Shown in pieces: positions 1 through 4,090 of a stretch of 6,830 nucleotides of DNA. Source of the DNA: an uncultured Kangiella sp. (lineage in GTDB: Bacteria > Pseudomonadota > Gammaproteobacteria > Enterobacterales > DSM-103792); contig CAMLKQ010000123.1 in the NCBI GenBank assembly GCA_946480585.1, positions 1 through 6,830 of the forward strand, written 5' to 3'. Both the position numbers and the translations under genes were made by a program. The notes beneath the pieces are model-generated. The model made no database searches. It saw only the letters and a program-made list of their open reading frames with translations, and was not told the DNA's origin. Position 1 is the stretch's first letter. Each line of letters begins with the position of its first letter.

Positions 1-1289
1 TTGCGGCCCATGAACCAGATGTAGCCGTCTTCGTCTTCCCAAGCGTAATCGCCGGTCAGGAAGTAGCCGCCACGGCGCAGCTTGGCGTTTTCTTCCGGCA
101 GTTGCCAGTAGGACAGGAACAGGCCCGGATCGCTTTCCGGAATGCCGATCATGCCTTCTTCGCCACGCGGCACCGGCTGCAGGTTTTCGTCGAGCAGTTG
201 AATGTTGTGGCCCGGCTGGCGCACGCCAGCCGCGCCCGGCCGCGGCGTCCGGCTCGGCGGATGCGAGATGTAATAGGAAAACTCGCTCATGCCGATCGCT
301 TCATAAATCGGCTGGCCGAAGCGTTCCTGCCAGGCGGTCAGCACGTCATCGGACAGGTGTTCGCCGGCGCACATGCAGTGGCGCAGCGTTGGCACATCGG
401 CCTTGCTGGTGGCGGTCTTTTGCAGGATCTGGCGATAGACCGTTGGCACGCCGATAAAGATCGTGCACTGGTGCTTGGCGATCAAGCGCGTCCACAACCC
501 CGGATCGTTCGGGCCTTCGTAGGCGATGACGGTGTGGCCGTGATAGAGCGGATCCATCAGCGCGGTGCCGAGCACATAGGTCCAGTTGAATTTGCCGGAG
601 TGGAGAATCCGATCCTGCCCCTTGAAGTCGAACCAATTCGTTGCCGCCGGAATGCGGCCCAGCAAGGCGCGATGCGCGTGCAGCACGCCTTTCGGGTAAC
701 CGGTGGTGCCGGAGGTGTAAACGAGATAAGCCGGATCGTCGGCCTTGGTTTGCACCGGTTCTTTCAATGCCGGGTGTGCGCGAAGCAGCGCGTTGAACGC
801 ATGCAATTTGGCGCTGGCTTTGGGCAGATCATCGGGCAAGCGATCGCAACCGGACAGCAGCACATGCTGGACGCCAGCGACCTGATTGATCTGCTCGGCG
901 AGTTCCGGCCACATGCTGACGTGGGTGACCAGCACCGCAGAGTCGGAATCTTTGGCGAGGTAAGCCAGCTCGCTTGCAGTTAGCAATGACGAAGAAGGCA
1001 CGGCGATACCGCCGGCTTTCATGGTGCCGAAGAAAGTCACCGGGTAGGCGATCGAGTTCGGCAGCCGAATCAGCACACGGCTTTCGCGCGGGAGGCCAAG
1101 CGCGAGCAGCGCGGCGGCGAGTTGCGAGCTTTGCTCAGCGAGCTGGGCGTAGGTGACGCGCTCTTCACCGCGATCGGCATCTTCGACGATCATCGCAAAA
1201 TGCGCGGCGCGTTCACCGGTGGCGTGCTTGTCGGTGCAGGCGCTGCCGATGTTCAGGTATTCCGGGATATTCCACTGCCAGTCGGACAT
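1..1289 (-). CDS. AMP-forming acyl-CoA ligase (benzoate-CoA-ligase-like), 3' end cut by window
   Basis: Cytoplasmic enzyme of the ANL superfamily. It would activate a carboxylic acid with ATP to an acyl-adenylate and then to the CoA thioester. I translated 429 codons without a stop from the ATG at 1289. Visible motifs are the P-loop YTSGTTGYPKG (residues 191-201), the A5 motif YEAIGMSE (329-336), a CAGEHL segment (307-312) and the TGD hinge motif (412-414). The small C-terminal domain with the catalytic lysine lies outside the window; whole family members are usually a little over 500 aa. The start follows GGTGAAAGAGAG, a modest Shine-Dalgarno. It sits 113 bp downstream of a CitE-like lyase on the same strand, probably in one operon, so the ligase may make a CoA ester used by the lyases. 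The family call is firm. The substrate (aromatic, short-chain or dicarboxylic acid) cannot be decided. Confidence 0.92.
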   Translation of the reverse strand, partial: MSDWQWNIPEYLNIGSACTDKHATGERAAHFAMIVEDADRGEERVTYAQLAEQSSQLAAALLALGLPRESRVLIRLPNSIAYPVTFFGTMKAGGIAVPSSSLLTASELAYLAKDSDSAVLVTHVSMWPELAEQINQVAGVQHVLLSGCDRLPDDLPKASAKLHAFNALLRAHPALKEPVQTKADDPAYLVYTSGTTGYPKGVLHAHRALLGRIPAATNWFDFKGQDRILHSGKFNWTYVLGTALMDPLYHGHTVIAYEGPNDPGLWTRLIAKHQCTIFIGVPTVYRQILQKTATSKADVPTLRHCMCAGEHLSDDVLTAWQERFGQPIYEAIGMSEFSYYISHPPSRTPRPGAAGVRQPGHNIQLLDENLQPVPRGEEGMIGIPESDPGLFLSYWQLPEENAKLRRGGYFLTGDYAWEDEDGYIWFMGR

Positions 1290-1300
1290 GGTGTTGCTCT

Positions 1301-1324
1301 CTTTCACCTGCAGGAGGATGAAAG
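1301..1324 (-). promoter_or_regulatory. Hairpin over the ligase translation-initiation region
   Basis: On the minus-strand transcript CTTTCA pairs with TGAAAG. The pairing extends past a bulged U by CC with GG, leaving a 7-nt loop TCCTGCA. The 3' arm contains the GGTGAAAG that leads into the purine stretch used as the ligase ribosome-binding site, ending 11 nt before the ATG at 1289. It could lower or modulate ligase translation. A functional role is inference; the inverted repeat is seen directly. Confidence 0.4.
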
Positions 1325-1326
1325 AC

Positions 1327-1387
1327 CGCCGCTACGCGGCGACCCCCTCGAACTCCCCCTGTTCTGCGACATGCCGGAAAAGGGGGA
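1327..1387. repeat. REP-like intergenic palindromic element between lyase and ligase
   Basis: The lyase-ligase spacer holds two stem-loops side by side. CGCCGC-TAC-GCGGCG (1327-1341) is a perfect 6-bp stem. TCCCCCT (1354-1360) pairs with AGGGGGA (1381-1387) around a 20-nt loop. The layout (GC hairpin, C-rich tract, C5/G5 dyad) resembles dispersed intergenic palindromes found in many proteobacterial genomes. Neither hairpin has a U-tract on the minus transcript, so a strong terminator is unlikely; mRNA processing or stabilisation between the two cistrons is possible. Only one copy is in this window, so calling it a repeat is inference from its look. Confidence 0.4.
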
Positions 1388-1402
1388 AGATCAACGTTCT
1401 GA

Positions 1403-2533
1403 TTACACGAGACCGTACGGCCAGTTTTCGCGAATTGTGTGTACCGGCAGTTTCTTCAGCACTTCGATCGCGAACAGCTTTTGCTCGGCCGGCAAGGCAT
1501 TCAGCGCGTTGGCGCGCAGCAGCGTTTGCAGGGCCTTGCCGAACATCGGAGGGTCGAGCATTTCGCCTTCGAAGCGGATGGCGCCGCCGAGCAGGGCGTC
1601 GGCATCGATCGCGGCTTTCAGAATGTTGACGTCGCGCTGGATGCGCATCGGCGACGGCGTGAACGCGACCTTACACAGGTGAATATGGCCGGGGTGAATC
1701 ACTTGCTTGCCGGTCAGACCCATCTGCGCTTCTTCGACGGCGTGGGCGTAGACGATTTGCGCTTCGCGGTCGCCGTGCAGATCGAGCCAGCGGCGGATGT
1801 CGTGCGGTTCGATGTAGGTTTCCGGCATCGCGCTGGCATTCAGCAGCACTTCGACGCCGCCGATCACGCCTTTACCGGCGATACGGGCTTCGAACAGCAG
1901 CATCATCAGGTAAGTGCGCAGCTCGTTGATCCAGTTTTCCGGGGTCAGGTGGATCGCCATCGCTTTCGAGAAATCGTGGATGCCGAACACGACGTGCTTG
2001 ACGGTCGAGAAGGTCATCATCTCCGGCGCAATTTTCAGGCTGCGCGGGTGCTCGATAATCGGCTGGATGGTGATTTTCGGGTTGACGTTGACCAGCCAAC
2101 CGCTGAGATCACGAATTTCGGCGGCGCCGTAGACTTCGCCGGCTTTGGCCAGGATCACGACGTCGATGAACGGCGCCATGTCCTTGATCAGTTCGAGATC
2201 CTTGTCGTATTCGACGGTGCGGAACGGGTTGATGCGCAGGGCAATCTGGAAGTTGCGGTCTTTCGCTTCACCGAACGAGGCCAGCTCTTGCCGCAGCAGG
2301 TCGCGCGACATGTCTTTTTGCCGGCAGCCGTCTTCGAGGTCGAACAGCAGCGTGTGCGCCTTGCATTCACGCGCGTATTTGCGCATGCGCTCGGCGGCTT
2401 GCTCCATCGTTTCGTAAATACCCTGGGCCGGGTTGTACTTCACCGGTGGGTAATAGAGCTGGATGCCCGGCCATGGGCCGCCCAGCACCAGTTCCTCGTT
2501 GATGGTTTTGAGAAATGCGTGTTCTGCCATCAT
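1403..2533 (-). CDS. HpcH/HpaI aldolase / CitE-like CoA-ester lyase, 376 aa
   Basis: TIM-barrel, Mg-dependent lyase of the citrate-lyase-beta / malyl-CoA lyase superfamily, cytoplasmic. Visible signature residues are LLFDLEDG (residues 62-69), Arg100 in ALRIN, Lys130 in ILAK (IPK or LPK in most relatives), Glu161 in IIEHP, Asp187 in FGIHDFS and the K-x-x-IHP motif at 276-281. Glu161 and Asp187 are 26 residues apart, matching the spacing of the two Mg ligands in characterised malyl-CoA lyase/CitE proteins, so the active site looks intact. At 376 aa it is longer than typical CitE (about 270-320 aa); the extra length is in an N-terminal segment and a C-terminal tail after about residue 300. I chose the ATG at 2533 because AGGAGGG lies 8 nt upstream; an ATG at 2530 is immediately next. 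The longer form from 2593 adds an Arg/Pro-rich tail unlike the family. It probably heads the operon with the ligase. The substrate is unknown: malyl-, methylmalyl- or citramalyl-CoA type esters are candidates. Confidence 0.9.
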   Translation of the reverse strand: MMAEHAFLKTINEELVLGGPWPGIQLYYPPVKYNPAQGIYETMEQAAERMRKYARECKAHTLLFDLEDGCRQKDMSRDLLRQELASFGEAKDRNFQIALRINPFRTVEYDKDLELIKDMAPFIDVVILAKAGEVYGAAEIRDLSGWLVNVNPKITIQPIIEHPRSLKIAPEMMTFSTVKHVVFGIHDFSKAMAIHLTPENWINELRTYLMMLLFEARIAGKGVIGGVEVLLNASAMPETYIEPHDIRRWLDLHGDREAQIVYAHAVEEAQMGLTGKQVIHPGHIHLCKVAFTPSPMRIQRDVNILKAAIDADALLGGAIRFEGEMLDPPMFGKALQTLLRANALNALPAEQKLFAIEVLKKLPVHTIRENWPYGLV

Positions 2534-2541
2534 GCCGACTG

Positions 2542-2548
2542 CCCTCCT
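2542..2548 (-). promoter_or_regulatory. Shine-Dalgarno AGGAGGG deciding the 376-aa lyase start
   Basis: The minus strand reads AGGAGGG followed by 8 nt and ATGATG. This near-consensus site selects the start at 2533 and argues against the upstream in-frame ATG at 2593. Confidence 0.75.
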
Positions 2549-2631
2549 GCGGTCTGGTCTACCCGGTGTGCGCCCTCCGCGCGGCGACAACACGGGCGTC
2601 CCGGCACTGGTCGGGCCGGGCGATTCCGTCG

Positions 2632-2660
2632 AATATAACGATTCAAACGCTCATTTGAAA
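2632..2660 (-). promoter_or_regulatory. Candidate sigma70 promoter for the minus-strand lyase-ligase operon
   Basis: Read on the minus strand, -35 TTTCAA (2660-2655) is followed by a 17-nt spacer and -10 TATATT (2637-2632), a 5/6 match to TATAAT. Transcription would start near 2625, giving a leader of about 90 nt before the ATG at 2533. The -35 is weak and coincides with a TTTGAAA operator half-site, which suits a regulated promoter. Confidence 0.5.
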
Positions 2661-2686
2661 TACCCGTTTGAAATGTTTGTTTACTG
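2641..2686. promoter_or_regulatory. Tandem operator array, TTTGAAA-type half-sites with 13-bp period
   Basis: AAA-N6-TTT occurs three times at exact 13-bp steps: AAA at 2645, 2658 and 2671, with TTT at 2654, 2667 and 2680. Heptamers at that period read ATTCAAA (2641), TTTGAAA (2654) and TTTGAAA (2667). The first dyad, TTCAAA-N6-TTTGAA (2642-2659), is a perfect 6+6 inverted repeat. CAAAC-GCTC-ATTTG (2644-2657) and GAAAT-ACCC-GTTTG (2657-2670) each miss by one base the G/CAAAC-N(2-4)-GTTTG/C pattern I recall for PsrA, the TetR-type fatty-acid regulator of Gammaproteobacteria. The array covers the -35 boxes of both divergent promoters, so a bound dimer could repress both directions. The repeat is observed; the regulator's identity is inferred. 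Confidence 0.6.
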
Positions 2687-2695
2687 TGTTATCAA
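2668..2695 (+). promoter_or_regulatory. Candidate sigma70 promoter for the plus-strand lyase
   Basis: -35 TTGAAA (2668-2673, 5/6 match) is followed by a 16-bp spacer and -10 TATCAA (2690-2695, 4/6 match). The predicted start near 2702 gives a leader of about 125 nt. The -35 box is part of the third half-site of the operator array, and its edge is only 7 bp from the -35 of the opposite promoter. Confidence 0.5.
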
Positions 2696-2700
2696 TACAG

Positions 2701-2826
2701 GCTCGGAGAGGCCGGCCAGCCCGGTCAAGCCCGTTACGACTAAAGCAGTACGGGCACTAAAACAGCGAAAAACTCGGGCAAAATGCCCGCAACCGGATTT
2801 GACGATACCGTCGCAAGGAGATCACC
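2701..2826 (+). other. Structured 5' leader of the plus-strand lyase
   Basis: The leader contains GGCCGGCC (2710-2717), GCCCGT (2729-2734) able to pair with ACGGGC (2750-2755), a perfect hairpin CGGGCA-AAA-TGCCCG (2775-2789), and a small hairpin GACG-ATAC-CGTC (2801-2812) just before the AAGGAG Shine-Dalgarno (2815-2820). Two CGGGC and two GCCCG segments could pair in alternative ways. No known riboswitch class is recognised. Confidence 0.4.
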
Positions 2827-3819
2827 GTGAGCAAGCCTGTGCACCCTGATGTCGCCCTGTTCGAAGGCGAGCGCCCGTTCCCGGCGCTGGCCAGCTGCGA
2901 GCATTTCGCCGGCAGCGAGAAGCTCATCAACAAGGCCCTTCAGCTGCAGGCCGAGCTCGGCCCGATCTTCGACATCACCTGCGACTGCGAGGACGGCGCC
3001 CAGGCCGGCAAAGAGACCGAACACGCCGAAATGGTCGTCTCGGTCATCAATTCCGACGCCAACAAATTCAACCGCGCCGGCGTCCGCATCCACGACTACA
3101 GCCATGAATTCTGGCGCAAGGATGTCGACATCCTGCTGAAAGGCGCCGGCGATCGCATCGCCTACATCACCATCCCGAAATGCACCAACGCCCGTCAGGC
3201 CGAAGAAATGGTGGCCTATATCCAGGACAAGTGCCGCCAGCTGCACCTCAAGCGTGAAGTGCCGGTGCACATCCTGATCGAGACCCATGGTGCGCTGCAT
3301 GAAGTCTGGCAGATTGCCACCCTGCCGTGGGTCGAGGTATTGGACTTTGGCATGATGGACTTCGTCTCCGGCCATCATGGCGCCATTCCGGCGGCTTGCA
3401 TGCGCTCGCCGGGCCAGTTTGATCACCCTCTGCTGGCCCGCGCCAAGACTGAAATGGTCGCTGCCGCGCTCGCCAATGGCGTGGTTCCTGCCCACAACGT
3501 CACGCTCGATCTGAAGAACCCGGAACAGACCAAGGCCGACGCCAAGCGCGCCCGCTACGAGTTTGGCTTCCTGCGCCAGTGGTCGATTTACCCGACCCAG
3601 ATCCAGGCGATTGTCGAAGCGATGAAGCCGGATTTCTCCGAGATCCAGGATGGCGCCGAGATCCTGCTGGCCGCCCAGGCCAACCACTGGGGTCCCATCC
3701 AGCACAAAGGCGAGCTGCACGATCGCGCAACCTATCGCTATTTCTGGACCCTGCTGAAGCGCGCCAAAGCCACCGGCGCGCCGATTCCGGACGAGGCGGT
3801 GAAGGCTTTCTTCAGCTGA
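2827..3819 (+). CDS. HpcH/HpaI aldolase / citrate-lyase-type CoA-ester lyase, 330 aa
   Basis: Second Mg-dependent CitE-superfamily lyase, read away from the first. It resembles the 'HpcH/HpaI aldolase / CoA ester lyase' proteins common in Beta- and Gammaproteobacteria. Signature residues are TCDCEDGA (51-58), Arg87 in VRIHD, IPK (116-118), Glu152 in IETHG, Asp178 in FGMMDF, and WSIYPTQI (252-259). Glu152 and Asp178 keep the 26-residue spacing of the Mg ligands. Oddly, the usual IHPxQ motif reads IYPTQ, with Tyr255 in place of His. The start is GTG at 2827, six nt after AAGGAG, with the expected N-terminus SKPVHPDVALF. It shares little sequence with the other lyase outside the motifs, so this is not a recent duplication. 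A likely role is lyase or thioesterase on a malyl- or citramalyl-type CoA ester; the exact substrate is unknown. Confidence 0.92.
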   Translation: MSKPVHPDVALFEGERPFPALASCEHFAGSEKLINKALQLQAELGPIFDITCDCEDGAQAGKETEHAEMVVSVINSDANKFNRAGVRIHDYSHEFWRKDVDILLKGAGDRIAYITIPKCTNARQAEEMVAYIQDKCRQLHLKREVPVHILIETHGALHEVWQIATLPWVEVLDFGMMDFVSGHHGAIPAACMRSPGQFDHPLLARAKTEMVAAALANGVVPAHNVTLDLKNPEQTKADAKRARYEFGFLRQWSIYPTQIQAIVEAMKPDFSEIQDGAEILLAAQANHWGPIQHKGELHDRATYRYFWTLLKRAKATGAPIPDEAVKAFFS

Positions 3820-3842
3820 GCCTGACACCAACCGCTTTCCAG

Positions 3843-3874
3843 ACAGGCCTGGCCGGGTGACCGTCCAGGCCTGT
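3843..3874 (+). terminator. Rho-independent-like terminator after the 330-aa lyase
   Basis: ACAGGCCTGG (3843-3852) and CCAGGCCTGT (3865-3874) form a perfect 10-bp stem around a 12-nt loop, 23 nt after the stop codon. The U-run is poor (TTGGCTTTG). Each arm also contains the self-palindrome CAGGCCTG, so the arms are direct as well as inverted repeats. Confidence 0.7.
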
Positions 3875-3959
3875 TGGCTTTGTGGTGGGCAACGTCCTAA
3901 GTCATTGAATTCCTGAAAGCTGCCTGCCAGGCACACTGGCGCTGGCCAAAAATGCCAGA

Positions 3960-3973
3960 AAACACCGGTGTTT
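3960..3973. promoter_or_regulatory. 14-bp perfect palindrome upstream of the fimV-like promoter
   Basis: AAACACCGGTGTTT is self-complementary over 14 bp. It is centred about 24 bp upstream of the proposed -35 box. GGCCAAA (3944-3950) and TTTGGCC (3971-3977) form an overlapping wider inverted repeat. Its size and position fit a dimeric regulator site, but no factor is recognised. The rest of 3875-3990 shows nothing coding. Confidence 0.4.
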
Positions 3974-3990
3974 GGCCGTACTTGTCGGCT

Positions 3991-4019
3991 TTGCAAAAAC
4001 GAGAACGGCTTCCCATACT
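3991..4019 (+). promoter_or_regulatory. Candidate sigma70 promoter of the fimV-like gene
   Basis: TTGCAA (3991-3996, 4/6), an optimal 17-bp spacer, then CATACT (4014-4019, 4/6). Transcription would begin near 4026, giving a leader of about 65 nt that starts within the first leader hairpin. Confidence 0.5.
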
Positions 4020-4022
4020 CAA

Positions 4023-4078
4023 GGTGTCGACCGCCACCCCGGGCGGCGACACCGCAGCCCCTGCGGATGTCTTCGACA
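4023..4078 (+). other. Three consecutive hairpins in the fimV-like 5' leader
   Basis: Hairpin 1 pairs GGTGTCG (4023-4029) with CGACACC (4047-4053) and continues past a bulged A as CCGCC (4031-4035) with GGCGG (4042-4046), 12 bp in all. Hairpin 2 is CCGCAG-CCC-CTGCGG (4052-4066) and shares CC with hairpin 1, so the two compete slightly. Hairpin 3 is TGTC-TTC-GACA (4068-4078) and abuts the Shine-Dalgarno. It could set mRNA stability or translation level. Confidence 0.5.
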
Positions 4079-4083
4079 AGGAG
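4078..4083 (+). promoter_or_regulatory. Shine-Dalgarno AAGGAG deciding the fimV-like start
   Basis: AAGGAG lies 7 nt before the ATG at 4091. It rules out the in-frame upstream ATG at 3968, which lies inside the 14-bp palindrome and upstream of the promoter. Confidence 0.8.
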
Positions 4084-4090
4084 TCGAGTC

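Noticed and set aside
102..983. A 293-codon plus-strand open frame opposite the acyl-CoA ligase
   Set aside because: It is the reverse complement of the ligase in the same codon register. The ligase shows the P-loop, A5 and TGD motifs.
2534..2593. A 20-residue N-terminal extension of the 376-aa lyase from the ATG at 2593
   Set aside because: The Arg/Pro-rich extension is unlike the family, no Shine-Dalgarno is evident before 2593, and AGGAGGG is well placed for 2533.
1439..2638. A 399-codon plus-strand open frame antisense to the 376-aa lyase
   Set aside because: It mirrors the lyase reading register, gives a low-complexity protein rich in Arg, Gln, Val and Asp with no recognisable motifs, and the opposite strand encodes all CitE signatures. 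High GC third positions explain it.
2701..2826. Riboswitch in the leader of the plus-strand lyase
   Set aside because: There is local base pairing, but I recognise no known riboswitch core; it is kept only as a structured leader.
3968..4090. A 41-residue N-terminal extension of the fimV-like protein from the ATG at 3968
   Set aside because: It would start inside the palindrome and upstream of the promoter, and would bury the signal peptide. The ATG at 4091 has a good Shine-Dalgarno.
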